From the NCBI GenBank assembly GCA_031292625.1, contig JARLGU010000001.1, positions 62,001 to 126,000 of the forward strand: a stretch of DNA of 64,000 bases. Reading direction: 5' to 3'. The notes under the pieces were generated by a model. It worked only from the letters and a program-made list of their open reading frames with translations, was not told the DNA's origin and made no database searches. The stretch comes from Capsulimonadaceae bacterium (GTDB taxonomy: Bacteria > Armatimonadota > Armatimonadia > Armatimonadales > Capsulimonadaceae). The stretch's first letter is position 1. Every line of letters begins with the position of its first letter. A program made the translations under genes and the position numbers. This document shows, piece after piece, positions 53,783 to 63,273 of this stretch.

Positions 53783-54499
53783 ATGAGTACCCTTCGCTCC
53801 ACCCTCGACCAACTTCTCGAACTTCAGAGGCTCGACCTAGATCGGGATCGCACATTGAGAGCGCAACGCAATCTCGATTCGGGGCAGGCGGCGGTTGCCG
53901 CCGCCACGGAAGCGCAAGGCGCGCTGGCGGCCGTGCGACTTGAATACCAAAAGGCGTCGGCCTCTCTCAAAGACTCTGAGCTTGAGCTTGCCGCTTTGGA
54001 AAAAAAGCTCAAATCCTACGAGGACCGGGTACGCTCCGGGGCGATCGTCAATTCCAAGGAACTGGTCAACACGGAGAAGGAGATCGGGCAGCTCGTTCGC
54101 CTTCGTTCTTCGCTCGACGAAAAGATTCTTGCGCTGATGGACTCCACCGAAGAGCTGCGCGTTCGCGTCTCCGAAGCGGACGCCCGCGCCACGGAAGCGG
54201 ACCGCAGCCGCACCATTGCGATGGACAAAAATGCGGCGGAGCGATCGCGTCTTGACGGCCTGATGGCGGAACTTGGCCGCAAGCGGGAAGAACAGGCAGG
54301 CTTGATCGAGGACCGCGATCTTCTGAAGCGCTACGAAGCGATCCGCGCCCGCAACAACAGCGGGGGGATTGCGATCGGCCGGACTCAGGACAACACGTGC
54401 GGTTCGTGCCGCATGCAGGTTGCGTCGATTGAAGCTACCCGCGCTCGCGCCGGCGAAACCCTCGTCTTGTGTGAAAACTGTGGACGGATCATGGCTTAG
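53783..54499 (+). CDS. Coiled-coil protein with C4-type zinc ribbon
   Basis: A 238-residue protein from ATG 53783 (MSTLRSTLDQLLELQRLDLDRD). Residues ~5-180 are an almost continuous coiled coil; the C-terminus has CGSCRMQV...CENCGRIM, two CxxC pairs forming a zinc ribbon. This is the conserved bacterial DUF164/CT398-like family, linked in other bacteria to flagellar, secretion or RNA-metabolism partners; the role here is unknown. The frame open from 53438 overlaps the prepilin gene and is not real. Promoter at 53748-53776 implies a leaderless transcript. Confidence 0.88.
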   Translation: MSTLRSTLDQLLELQRLDLDRDRTLRAQRNLDSGQAAVAAATEAQGALAAVRLEYQKASASLKDSELELAALEKKLKSYEDRVRSGAIVNSKELVNTEKEIGQLVRLRSSLDEKILALMDSTEELRVRVSEADARATEADRSRTIAMDKNAAERSRLDGLMAELGRKREEQAGLIEDRDLLKRYEAIRARNNSGGIAIGRTQDNTCGSCRMQVASIEATRARAGETLVLCENCGRIMA

Positions 54500-54560
54500 G
54501 ACCTGAATTGCCGTACGATCCGGCCATCGTGACTTTTTTATGACTAGGGGCTAATCGACT

Positions 54561-55844
54561 ATGAAACTGCATCTCGATTACGGCAAGCAGGGGCTCGATG
54601 TTGATCTGCCCGATAAGAATGTCGCGAGCGTCCTGGACCTCGCGCCCGTTGCGCCTCTTGCGGACCCTTCCGCAGCCGTTCGCGCGGCGCTTGCCCGACC
54701 GATCGGGACGCGGCCTCTAGCGGAGATCGCCGCGGGCCGGCGCAATGCCTGTATCGTCGTGTGCGACATTACGCGCCCGGTTCCCAATTGGGTGGTGCTC
54801 CCCGAGATCCTGACGACGCTCGCTTGGCAGGGGATTACCGGGGCAAAGGTCACTATCTTGATAGCAACGGGGACGCATCGGCCAAGCACGGATGCCGAGA
54901 TCGCGGCGATGCTCGGGGAGAAAGTCCTCGCCACGGGCTGCCGGGTGGTTAATCACGTTTGTTGGGACGATGCCGGGGCGCGCTATCTCGGTTCCACTCC
55001 CAACCACGTTCCCGTGTTCCTCAACCGCGTCTATCTCGATGCCGATCTCAAGATCACCTGTGGCCTGATCGAGCCTCACTTCATGGCGGGCTATTCCGGA
55101 GGGCGCAAGCTTATCATGCCGGGGATTGCCGCGCTCAAGACCGTTCAGGCCTGGCATAGTCCCAGGTTTCTCGAACATCCCAATGCCACAAACGGGGTAA
55201 CGCGCGGAAACCCGGTTCACGAAGAGAACACGCTCATTGCGTCGATGGCGCGTCCCGACCTGATCGCGGATGTGGTGCTTGATACGCAGCGGCGGATCAC
55301 CGGGGTATTCGCGGGCGACATGGTCGAAGCGTGGGAAAAGGGAGTCGAGTTCGTGCGTGGCCACGCGCGGGTATCGGCGCCGGCGGCCGTGGATGTGGTC
55401 GTGACGACCAGCGCGGGGCATCCGCTGGACTTAACATATTATCAGACGGTCAAGGGGATGGTTGGCGCGCTGCCGATCGTCAAGCCAGGCGGGCATGTCA
55501 TCATCGCCAGCCAGTGCGCGGAAGGCATTGGCGGGCCTGACTTCTCGCGTACGCTGCTTGAAACGGACGATCTACAGCGGCTAGTCGAGGACATGCAGCA
55601 GCCCGATTGGACCCCGATCCCGGAGCAGTGGCAGATCGAAGAGCTTGCCAAGGCGACGCGATACAACCCGGTCGCATGTGTGTGCGATGGCATCCCGTCC
55701 GAGACGCTCAGCAAGCTTTTCGTGACGCCCGCCGCCTCGGTGGAGGACGCTGTCGCGTCTGCGTTGTCCATTCACGGCCAGTCGGCGACGATCGCGGTTA
55801 TCCCGAAGGGGCCGTATATCATCCCCTACATTGCGGCAAGTTAG
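54561..55844 (+). CDS. LarA-family nickel-pincer racemase/epimerase
   Basis: A 427-residue protein of the lactate racemase family, which uses a covalently bound nickel-pincer nucleotide cofactor. IATGTHRPST places His106, GLIEPHFMAGYSGGRKLIMPG places His173 and the cofactor lysine Lys183, and VQAWHSPRF places His199; these line up with His108, His174, Lys184 and His200 of Lactobacillus LarA as I remember that numbering. Many LarA homologues act on other alpha-hydroxy acids or sugar acids, so lactate is not assured. The cofactor genes larB, larC and larE are not in the window. Confidence 0.88.
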   Translation: MKLHLDYGKQGLDVDLPDKNVASVLDLAPVAPLADPSAAVRAALARPIGTRPLAEIAAGRRNACIVVCDITRPVPNWVVLPEILTTLAWQGITGAKVTILIATGTHRPSTDAEIAAMLGEKVLATGCRVVNHVCWDDAGARYLGSTPNHVPVFLNRVYLDADLKITCGLIEPHFMAGYSGGRKLIMPGIAALKTVQAWHSPRFLEHPNATNGVTRGNPVHEENTLIASMARPDLIADVVLDTQRRITGVFAGDMVEAWEKGVEFVRGHARVSAPAAVDVVVTTSAGHPLDLTYYQTVKGMVGALPIVKPGGHVIIASQCAEGIGGPDFSRTLLETDDLQRLVEDMQQPDWTPIPEQWQIEELAKATRYNPVACVCDGIPSETLSKLFVTPAASVEDAVASALSIHGQSATIAVIPKGPYIIPYIAAS

Positions 55845-55939
55845 GCGGCCTTAGCGACGGCGCCGTTTATTGCACGGACGACTTGCCGATATTCCGCCAT
55901 GTCCATTGGTCAGGCTGTCAGATCGGCACAGGAGAGATT

Positions 55940-56593
55940 ATGAATAGGCGATTTTCCGGCGCGCTTGCGCTTATTTTTGTGGCGCTTGCTACGGCTTTTC
56001 CCGCGCACGCGCAGCAGGCGGCATTTCCACAATCCAGCACGGAGACCATCGTTCTGATCCGCCATGGGGAGAAGACCGCGCATGAGTTGGGCCAGCTAAG
56101 CGGCAAGGGGCTTAACCGGGCTCTCGCGCTTCCCAACGTGCTGATCGGTAAGTTTGGAAAGCCGGATTATATCTTCGCTCCAAATCCTTCCGCGACGATC
56201 ACGTCAAAGAGCGGGGCGACATACTGCTACATCAGGCCCCTGGCGACAATCGAGCCGACCGCGATCCGGCTGGGCATGCCCGTGAACACGCTCATTGGCT
56301 TCGGCGACATTCAGCAGCTGCAGAATGAGCTGGTCAAGCCCATCTATGCGAACGCGGTAGTCTTTGTGGCCTGGGAACACGTGATGGAGGACCGCTTTGC
56401 GAAGAACGTGATGCAAACCTATGCGAAGGACTCGTCCCTTGTGCCGGATTGGCCCGGCAGCGATTACGACAGCATCTTCGTCATCCGTCTCGCGCGTTCG
56501 GGCGACGCGGTTACCGCGACGTTCACAGTGGACCGTGAAGGGTTGAACGACAAACTGACCGATGCCGATCCGACGGCTGGGGCAGGGCATTAG
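55940..56593 (+). CDS. Secreted histidine phosphatase superfamily protein
   Basis: A 217-residue protein from ATG 55940, with GGAGAG upstream. Signal peptide FSGALALIFVALATAFPAHAQQ; then the phosphohistidine motif ETIVLIRHGEKTAHELGQLSGKG, and later VAWEHVMEDRF, where the second catalytic His (EH) is expected. Exported branch of the phosphoglycerate-mutase-like family; substrate unknown. It lies 95 bp after the larA-like gene. Confidence 0.85.
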   Translation: MNRRFSGALALIFVALATAFPAHAQQAAFPQSSTETIVLIRHGEKTAHELGQLSGKGLNRALALPNVLIGKFGKPDYIFAPNPSATITSKSGATYCYIRPLATIEPTAIRLGMPVNTLIGFGDIQQLQNELVKPIYANAVVFVAWEHVMEDRFAKNVMQTYAKDSSLVPDWPGSDYDSIFVIRLARSGDAVTATFTVDREGLNDKLTDADPTAGAGH

Positions 56594-56917
56594 CGGCTCG
56601 ATTTTGGATGGGCGGGCGAAGGTTCTTCACGCGACGCTCTTCGCGAGAACGCCGTGAAAGCGGAGACTGCTATCAGGCGATACCATTCGCAATTTTGCAC
56701 GCTTGGAGTTTGCCGGTTAAACGTAAAATTGCGATATTTAATGTACAATACGGGTGCGGTTGTGAAGATTTCATGAAGAATTTCCGCCTAAATACTAAGC
56801 TTGGCTGTTATATGCGAATATTTCGCGGACCTTACGGGTTGGCGCAAGCCCTTAATTAGGCGGCAAATTAGCGGCCGTGGTTTGAACCACGTTGGGAAAT
56901 TGTTTTAGGGTAAAACG
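56594..56917. other. Intergenic region, AT-rich, no gene seen
   Basis: 324 bp without a supportable ORF and clearly richer in A+T than its surroundings. It has a possible -10 TACAAT (56744-56749) and a widely spaced inverted repeat CCGCCTAA (56784-56791) / TTAGGCGG (56856-56863). Probably the promoter and leader of the glycosyltransferase gene. Confidence 0.5.
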
Positions 56918-58162
56918 ATGGACAGCGGTGTCTCATATGTTGGAACTCGGCTGCCGCAAGGCGTTGTCCGCCGCGGCGTGGGCGCTGATCGTCGTCCCCG
57001 CGTGATGTTCGTCTCCTCCGAACGGCCCGCGACGCCTGGGGGCATGGAGCGCCATGCGTTGCGCTTGGCGGCGGGATTGCATCCTTACGCTTCGGCGCTC
57101 GTCTTTGCGTGTCCTGGCAAAAGCTCAACCGAGGAGTTGGCGCATGAAGCCGGGCTTGACACGATACCCTACGAGCTTCGACATACGAGCGACCTCAAGG
57201 GAGCGTGGTGTTTGGCTAAAGCGATCCGGCGGCACGGCATCGATATTGTCCACGTGCACGCGAGGCGAGACTTCTTCCCTTGCGTCCTGGCCATTTTGAT
57301 GAGATGCCTGGTTGACTTCTCCTTCCGGCATCGCCCGAAGCTTGTTCTTCATTGCCATCAGATCAGCAATCTCGCCAGGCAGACAGCGCTCACAAAGCTG
57401 CTTTTCACTTTGTTTGCCGACCGAGTTTACGGGGTTTCCCAAGCTGTCTGCGACCGTCTCAATCAACGCGACCTCATCGTACCGCGTCAAGCAATTCGTT
57501 TGCTTTATAACGGCATCGATACGACTCGCTACAGCCTGTCCATCGAGAAAACGGTCTCCTTCCGGCAATACTATCGAAGGCTTTGGGGAATCGACGAGGA
57601 TGCTCCGGTCATCGGCACCATCGGCAGGATTTACGATAAGGGCCAGGAGACGATCCTTGACCTCATGCCGAGGCTGCTTGAACACGTGCCAAATCTGAAA
57701 TACGTTGCAATCGGCCCGGATAAGGACCTTGACAATACGATAGACAAGTTTAGGCGAGAGGTCGACGCTCGAAAGCTGACGAATGCGGTGATCGTACCGG
57801 GACCGTCGAGGAACGATGTGCCGGATATGCTCAATGCCTTCGATTGCGTGATCCAGTTGCCGCAGTACGAGGCTTTTGGTCTCGTTTTGATCGAGGCTGG
57901 GGCCGCCGGTCTGCCTGTTATCGTTGGCGATGTCGGCGGTTGCCGCGAGGTCGTTCAGCAGGACGTCAACGGCCTGCTTGTGCCTTCCGGCGATGCGGAT
58001 GCCATTGTCGCGGCCGTCGCGCGCTTGTTCGATCCCGTGAGCGGCGAAGGCGAACGCCTGCGCCTGGGAAGAGCGGGCCGGGAGATTACGGCAAATCGCT
58101 TCTCGCTCGATGATCGTATTCTTGAGCTTGCTTTGGACTACAACTCTCTGTGCAGGATTTAG
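56918..58162 (+). CDS. GT4-type glycosyltransferase
   Basis: A 414-residue GT-B fold enzyme: PRVMFVSSERPATPGGMERHALRLAAGL at the N-terminus, DIVHVHARRDFFP, VSQAVCDRLNQ, YNGIDTTRYS, VIGTIGRIYDKGQE, and the sugar-nucleotide motif YEAFGLVLIEAGAAGLPVIVGDVGGCREVVQ (E-x7-E). Retaining transferase likely building a surface glycan or lipid-linked sugar. Overlaps the deacetylase gene by 13 nt, so the two are co-translated. Confidence 0.9.
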   Translation: MDSGVSYVGTRLPQGVVRRGVGADRRPRVMFVSSERPATPGGMERHALRLAAGLHPYASALVFACPGKSSTEELAHEAGLDTIPYELRHTSDLKGAWCLAKAIRRHGIDIVHVHARRDFFPCVLAILMRCLVDFSFRHRPKLVLHCHQISNLARQTALTKLLFTLFADRVYGVSQAVCDRLNQRDLIVPRQAIRLLYNGIDTTRYSLSIEKTVSFRQYYRRLWGIDEDAPVIGTIGRIYDKGQETILDLMPRLLEHVPNLKYVAIGPDKDLDNTIDKFRREVDARKLTNAVIVPGPSRNDVPDMLNAFDCVIQLPQYEAFGLVLIEAGAAGLPVIVGDVGGCREVVQQDVNGLLVPSGDADAIVAAVARLFDPVSGEGERLRLGRAGREITANRFSLDDRILELALDYNSLCRI

Positions 58163-58920
58163 AAACCCGCTCGAATTGGACGCCAGTTCCGATCTTGATG
58201 CTTCATGCTGTCTTCCCGGATGCGCGGCCTGAATTCCCCATCAATCTTCAAGTCACCCACAATGACATCGCCTCGCATTTGGCGATTCTCAAACGGTGGG
58301 GATATACCGGCATCACGTTTGAGACCCTTGCCGCCGCACTGCGTTACGGTTCTCCTTTACCGCGACGTCCCGTGATCATCACCTTCGACGATGGGTTCGA
58401 CGGCCTGTTGAAGGCGCATCCTATTTTTGAGGCTGCGCGCTTCCCCTATACTATATTCGTCGTCGCGGCCTGTGTGGGCAAAACGAACAGCTGGGATCGG
58501 TCGCACAATATTCCTGAGCTTCCGCTTCTCTCGTGGGAGGCTATCGCGGAACTGGACAGGTCGGAGTTCGTTTCGGTTCAGCCGCATACGCTGACGCATC
58601 CAAGCCTTCCCGAGCTCAATTCACGCGAGGCCGAAAATGAGATCGCCGGATCGAAGGCGCGGTTGGAAGATCGGCTCGGGAAAGAAGCGACGGTTTTTTG
58701 TTATCCGTACGGCCACTATAACGACGAGACCGTGCGCATTGTCCGGCAGGCCGGCTACGCGTGCGCGGTCACGATGGATCGGGGGCGGGTGAGGCAGGAC
58801 GAAGACCTCTTCCGGCTTCCCAGGATCTCGGTGCAGCACCGTCCCTTCTTTTCGCTAAGCAAGGGTTTTGCCTCAATCGAATTTGTCCGGCGGCTCAGGT
58901 ACAGCCAGGATCGCCGCTGA
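58150..58920 (+). CDS. Polysaccharide deacetylase (NodB-like) family protein
   Basis: A 256-residue protein, GTG start overlapping the glycosyltransferase end. NodB landmarks: ILMLHAVFPD, RRPVIITFDDGFDGLL (catalytic Asp and metal Asp), VSVQPHTLTHPSLPEL (metal His-x-x-x-His), ATVFCYPYGHYNDETVRIVRQAGYACAVT. No signal peptide, so it may act in the cytoplasm on a GlcNAc-type intermediate made by the preceding GT. CE4 family deacetylases are metal dependent. Confidence 0.9.
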   Translation: MQDLETRSNWTPVPILMLHAVFPDARPEFPINLQVTHNDIASHLAILKRWGYTGITFETLAAALRYGSPLPRRPVIITFDDGFDGLLKAHPIFEAARFPYTIFVVAACVGKTNSWDRSHNIPELPLLSWEAIAELDRSEFVSVQPHTLTHPSLPELNSREAENEIAGSKARLEDRLGKEATVFCYPYGHYNDETVRIVRQAGYACAVTMDRGRVRQDEDLFRLPRISVQHRPFFSLSKGFASIEFVRRLRYSQDRR

Positions 58921-59002
58921 TGTTTCGGCAGGCATCGCGGCTGGGAGCCGCCCGCGCAGCGGCGATTTAGGCGACCTCGCGGTTCTGACGTGAAAATGAG
59001 CG

Positions 59003-61183
59003 TTAGGAGCGGCGTCTGAAGGGCAGCCACCAGTTGGCAGCGCCGAATAACTGCATGGCCGCCGGAACGAGCAGCGTGCGGACGATGGCGGCGTCGACGA
59101 AGACGGCGATGGCGAGCCCGATGCCCATCTCTTTCATGGAGAGAATATCGCTCATGCCAAACGCCGCCACGACCACGACCAGCAGTAGCCCGGCCGCCGT
59201 GATGATGCCGCCTGTCTTCTCGACGCCAATGACCACGGCCTCCGTATTGTTTCCGGTGCGTTCGTACTCTTCCTTGATCCTGCTGACCAGGAAGACTTCG
59301 TAATCTGTAGCGAGGCCGAATGCGATCGCGAAGATGAGAACCGGGAGCGTCGGATCGAGCGCTCCGCCCGGCGTAAAGCGCAGCAGGCTGTGCAAGTGTC
59401 CTTCCTGAAAGATCCACGCCATCAGGCCGAACGCCGCGGAAAGTGAGAGCGTATTGAGCGCAATCGCCTTAAGAGGGATTACGAGGCTTGAGAGCGACAG
59501 AAGCAGGACGACAAACGTTGTGAAGAATATAATCGCAATCGCTGCTGGCAGGTGCGCACGCAAACTCGCCAGGTGGTCCACGAGTTCGGCCGTCTCGCCG
59601 CCGACGAGCGCTGCCGATCCGCTGGGCGGACGAACGGAGCGGATCGCGCGCACGAGCGCCTGCGTCGAATCGTCCCCAGCCCCGCCAGTGTAGTTCACGG
59701 CGACGAGCGTTGTATCTCCGCCGACGTATCGCGCTGACAGCTCGGAGACCCGTGGGTCATCGCGGTCATCGAGCAACGCGGCAAGGTCATCAGCCGAAAG
59801 CGGCGGAGCGGCGGTCGTTAAGCTGTCGACGCCGCGGACGTTCGGCAGGCTTTGTAAGGAGCGAACGTAGTCGTTGAGAGCGGACATGGATGCCGGACTC
59901 GTCAACGGTTTCTGAAGCGTGAGAAGGACATCGATTTCGGGTGTCTGGTTGTTCGGGAAATCCCTCTCAATAGCCTCGTCGACCTGCCGGGCGGCAAAAC
60001 CTTCCGGCAAGCTTCCAATGCCTGGGTTCGCAAATCTAATATGCAAGAACGGATATCCTGCCGCGAGCACAAGCGCGAGGCTTGCAACAAGGACCGGAAC
60101 AGGCCATCGCACCACGAACGTTCCCAGTGCGCGCCAGCCGCGGCTCGATGCCTGAGCGGTGCGTCGATAAAGAAAGGGAATCGCGAGCCAATCGATTTTT
60201 CTGCCCAGGACGGATAAAAGCGCCGGGAGGATTGTCAGCGATGCCGCTACCGCGACGGCTACGGCGATCGCACCGCCGATCCCCATGCTTCGCAGGAACA
60301 TCTCAGGGAATGCCAGCAGGCCAAGCAGGCTGAGCGCGACGGTCATGCCGCTCAAGAGAATCGACGCTCCGGCTGTATTGACGCTCGTGGCCACCGCATT
60401 TGCGACGCTTTCTCCACTGCTCAACTCATCGCGGAACCGGCTAACGAAAAGCAGGCTGTAATCGATCGCAAGGCCGAGGCCGAGCAGCGAAATGATGTTT
60501 GCCGCGAAAATCGAAATGTCCGTGAAATGGCAAACGAGACGCGTTAGAGTGAATGCGCCAAGGACGCTCATTGCCCCAATGAGGAGCGGGAGCGCCGCCG
60601 CGGTCAGGCTGCGAAAGATTAAGACGAGGAGAACGGCAAGGACGGGAACCGAAATGGCGCCGAGTCTCGGAAGATCCTTCTCAACTTCGGCATTCATTTC
60701 GTAATCGGCGGCAACGGGACCGCCGATCCGTACGGACAGATCGGCTGGGCGGGTAGCCTGCCGAATGCGCAAATAGGCGGCATCTTGATTGCCTGATAGC
60801 CCGATCAGCGCGAATGTCGAATGCTTATCGCGCGAGACGAAGTTGGGCGAACCGGTGCTGCAATACGTCAGCACGCTCGGCCGCGAGGGATCTTTTTCGA
60901 TTTTGGAAATGAGCTGGAGAAACCTGTCTTGAAATTCGGACTGATCGGTCGTCCAGGATTTGCTCGTCACGAGGAGAACGAGAGAAGCTCGGGATCGCGG
61001 AAACTTCTCCGCCATCAAACGCGCCTCACGCGCGGACATCGACGACGGTTCGTCGATGCCGCCATCCTTAAGGCTGGCAAAAACGTTCACGCCATACCAA
61101 ATACTTACCGCCAGGATAATCACGCCGCCAAGAAGCCAGAGCCAACGCAGCCGGTACGTCTCCCGTGCCAAAAACCTGAACAT
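59003..61183 (-). CDS. MMPL/RND-family membrane transporter
   Basis: A 726-residue protein from ATG 61183 (MFRFLARETYRLRWLW); the frame runs further upstream but without homology. About 12 membrane segments in two halves with two large extracytoplasmic loops. The proton-relay motifs GLGLAIDYSLLFVSRF (first half) and FGLATDYEVFLVSRIKEEYERTG (second half) carry the Asp-Tyr pairs typical of MmpL proteins. The family exports lipids, glycolipids or drugs. Convergent with the glycosyltransferase-deacetylase pair, so a surface-lipid role is possible but unproven. Confidence 0.92.
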   Translation of the reverse strand: MFRFLARETYRLRWLWLLGGVIILAVSIWYGVNVFASLKDGGIDEPSSMSAREARLMAEKFPRSRASLVLLVTSKSWTTDQSEFQDRFLQLISKIEKDPSRPSVLTYCSTGSPNFVSRDKHSTFALIGLSGNQDAAYLRIRQATRPADLSVRIGGPVAADYEMNAEVEKDLPRLGAISVPVLAVLLVLIFRSLTAAALPLLIGAMSVLGAFTLTRLVCHFTDISIFAANIISLLGLGLAIDYSLLFVSRFRDELSSGESVANAVATSVNTAGASILLSGMTVALSLLGLLAFPEMFLRSMGIGGAIAVAVAVAASLTILPALLSVLGRKIDWLAIPFLYRRTAQASSRGWRALGTFVVRWPVPVLVASLALVLAAGYPFLHIRFANPGIGSLPEGFAARQVDEAIERDFPNNQTPEIDVLLTLQKPLTSPASMSALNDYVRSLQSLPNVRGVDSLTTAAPPLSADDLAALLDDRDDPRVSELSARYVGGDTTLVAVNYTGGAGDDSTQALVRAIRSVRPPSGSAALVGGETAELVDHLASLRAHLPAAIAIIFFTTFVVLLLSLSSLVIPLKAIALNTLSLSAAFGLMAWIFQEGHLHSLLRFTPGGALDPTLPVLIFAIAFGLATDYEVFLVSRIKEEYERTGNNTEAVVIGVEKTGGIITAAGLLLVVVVAAFGMSDILSMKEMGIGLAIAVFVDAAIVRTLLVPAAMQLFGAANWWLPFRRRS

Positions 61184-61542
61184 GATGTTTATGCAGTTAT
61201 CCCAATTGTCTTGAGTTTCCTGCCGATCGGTTCTCGCGGCGTGCGATTCGGCAATAGGCGAATATCTGCTCAGCGTTGGGATGATCACGGCGAGGAAAGA
61301 AGAAGATCGCTCGCCGCTTGAGCGTCCTGCGCGGACGGCGCCAGCGTTCCGCTGGACCACATAATGGGCCGTCGAGACGTTCGCCGCTCGAGGCGAAGCG
61401 TTAGCGAGCGAACGAAGGGGGTAGGCGCAACGTTCAACCGCGCCGGACGGCGGGATTCGTATCCACACGAGACATTCGCGGTCCTAAAGGCGTGACTAAT
61501 TGCGCACGCGAGCGCGTCTCATCTCGTATGCTATAATCTGCC
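61184..61542. other. Divergent intergenic region
   Basis: 359 bp between the MMPL gene (minus) and the phosphatase (plus). It contains the extended -10 promoter at 61529-61537 for the plus strand. The open frame on the minus strand up to 61468 shows no transporter homology. No other feature seen. Confidence 0.5.
61529..61537 (+). promoter_or_regulatory. Extended -10 promoter, probable leaderless transcript
   Basis: TGCTATAAT (TGn plus consensus -10 at 61532-61537); the ATG at 61543 is 5 nt later, where transcription should begin. Confidence 0.65.
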
Positions 61543-62205
61543 ATGCAGTTATTGATCGCTCGTCACGGGCAAACGGTGTGGAACGTCGAGCGGCGGATCC
61601 AGGGGTGGGGGGATAGTCCGCTGACCGACGAGGGGCGCGCTCAGGCGCGCCAGCTTGGCGCGCGGCTATCCGGCGTGGATCTCGCCGGCGTCTATTCCAG
61701 CGATCTCGGGCGGGCAATCGAGACAGCGAAAATTATTGCGGATGGCCGGGATGTGGTTCGAGAAACCTTGTTCGACCTGCGCGAGACAAGTTGGGGCGAG
61801 TGGGAAGGCAAAACCGGCGCGGAGATAGATGCCGCGGAGCCCGAGCGCTGGGCTCGGTTCATCTCTCGCGGGCGCGCGATGAACGAGGAAGAGGACGACA
61901 CCGAGTGGGAGACGACGACGGCTGTCCCGGGCGGCGAGACCCTCGTCCATGCATGCGCCCGCATTGCGTCGGCTCTTAAGGCGATTCGAGCGGCGCATCC
62001 GGGAGACGACGAACAGGTTCTTGTCGTCGGACATGGCGGTTCGCTGCGCTTCTTTATCACGCTCGCGCTCGGTCTACCGCCGCGCCGTATTCGCAGGATG
62101 ACGCTCGACAACGCATCCCTTACGCGCATTCTGTACCTGCATGGTCATCCGCCGATTATTCAGTGCATCAACGACACTGGTCACCACGGCGGGGATGCCA
62201 AATGA
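61543..62205 (+). CDS. Histidine phosphatase family protein (phosphoglycerate-mutase-like)
   Basis: A 220-residue cytosolic enzyme: LLIARHGQTVWNVERRIQGWGDSPLTDEGRAQARQLG with the catalytic RHG, SDLGRAIETAKII, RETSWGEWEGKTGAEID, and VLVVGHGGSLRFF with the second catalytic His. Broad family including GpmB, CobC and sugar-phosphate phosphatases. Its stop overlaps the next ATG (ATGA), coupling it to a BadF-type sugar kinase and hinting at amino-sugar phosphate turnover. Confidence 0.93.
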   Translation: MQLLIARHGQTVWNVERRIQGWGDSPLTDEGRAQARQLGARLSGVDLAGVYSSDLGRAIETAKIIADGRDVVRETLFDLRETSWGEWEGKTGAEIDAAEPERWARFISRGRAMNEEEDDTEWETTTAVPGGETLVHACARIASALKAIRAAHPGDDEQVLVVGHGGSLRFFITLALGLPPRRIRRMTLDNASLTRILYLHGHPPIIQCINDTGHHGGDAK

Positions 62206-63149
62206 CGGCCTTGCGTTTCGTGATCGGCGTGGACGGCGGGGGATCCAAGACGCGCGCCGTCATTCTGCCCCTTCCGGCCGCTGCCGCCGAGCGCGACACG
62301 CCGTCGTTCGTTTCCGGACCGTCGAATCTCGCGGCGGTTGGAGCTGAGCGCGCGGGCGACGCGATCTTGCGCGCGTGCGACGGCGTGACCACTTTGTCGG
62401 GCTGCTCGCGCGCCGATATCGCGGCCGTAAATGTTGGAGTTGCAGGCTTCTCGCACGAAGCGAGCCGGGACGCCGTGTTGAATCGCATGCGTCAGGCATT
62501 TCCTAACGCGTCCGTGAGCCTTGTCCCCGATTACATCGCCGCGTTCGACGGCGCACTGGGCGGCCAGCCAGGGATAGTCGTGATCGCCGGAACGGGGCAG
62601 ATTGCGTACGGTCGCAACGCGCAGGGCGACGAGTTGCGGGCTGGCGGCTATGGTCACCTGATTGATGACAGCGGATCGGGTTACGGGGTGGGACGCCGAG
62701 CGCTTGCAGCGGCACTCGCAAGCCGCGACGGCAGCGGCGCCGCGACGAGGCTCGAGGCTCTCGTTTTAGATTCTCTCGCCGTCAGCGAGCTGTCCGCTGT
62801 CGTTGCAGGAGTTCATGGCGGGGCTATCGACCGTGCACGGATTGCGTCGCTAGCTCCTCTTGTCTCGGATGCGGCTGCCGAGGGCGATCTCGCTGCAATG
62901 TCGATCCTTACGGAGACCGGCCGTTTCCTTGCGACTCTTGCGATCGGCATAGCGACTAAACTGTGGGAGCCTGGCGAGCGGTTCGACGTGGCATGCGCCG
63001 GCGGCCTGTGGTCATCGCATCATGCTCTTACGGATGCGTTCACTGCCGCGGTTGCGGCATCCAAGCGGACAGCGTTGCTCGTCGCACCACGCTACGAACC
63101 CGCCATCGGAGCGGCGCTTGCGGCGGCGCGCGAGGCAGGTCGTCTCTGA
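62202..63149 (+). CDS. BadF/BadG/BcrA/BcrD-type ATPase family protein (N-acetylglucosamine kinase-like)
   Basis: A 315-residue protein of the actin-like ATPase fold. Phosphate-1 loop FVIGVDGGGSKTRAVI; IVVIAGTGQIAYGRN (phosphate 2); GGYGHLIDDSGSGYGVGRRALAAALAS, characteristic of NAGK-type kinases; DVACAGGLWSSHHALTDAF near the end (adenosine region). It lacks the iron-sulfur cysteines of the benzoyl-CoA reductase activators. Probably phosphorylates GlcNAc or a related sugar. Coupled to the upstream phosphatase. Confidence 0.9.
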   Translation: MTALRFVIGVDGGGSKTRAVILPLPAAAAERDTPSFVSGPSNLAAVGAERAGDAILRACDGVTTLSGCSRADIAAVNVGVAGFSHEASRDAVLNRMRQAFPNASVSLVPDYIAAFDGALGGQPGIVVIAGTGQIAYGRNAQGDELRAGGYGHLIDDSGSGYGVGRRALAAALASRDGSGAATRLEALVLDSLAVSELSAVVAGVHGGAIDRARIASLAPLVSDAAAEGDLAAMSILTETGRFLATLAIGIATKLWEPGERFDVACAGGLWSSHHALTDAFTAAVAASKRTALLVAPRYEPAIGAALAAAREAGRL

Positions 63150-63273
63150 TTTAGTCACGTCGCCTGGGGAAGCGCCGGATGCCTGCCGATACCGGCGATC
63201 CGCTGCTTAGCCGGGACCGGGACATACGCCTTCGTGGTATAACAGCAAGATAACGTTACTCTTTGGATGAAGA

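Noticed and set aside
55607-55939. N-terminal extension of the exported histidine phosphatase
   Set aside because: Lies inside the larA-like gene in another frame; the signal peptide starts at ATG 55940 with a ribosome-binding site.
61184-61468. 95-residue N-terminal extension of the MMPL transporter
   Set aside because: No membrane or family similarity; the typical MMPL start is MFRFLARETYRLRW at 61183.
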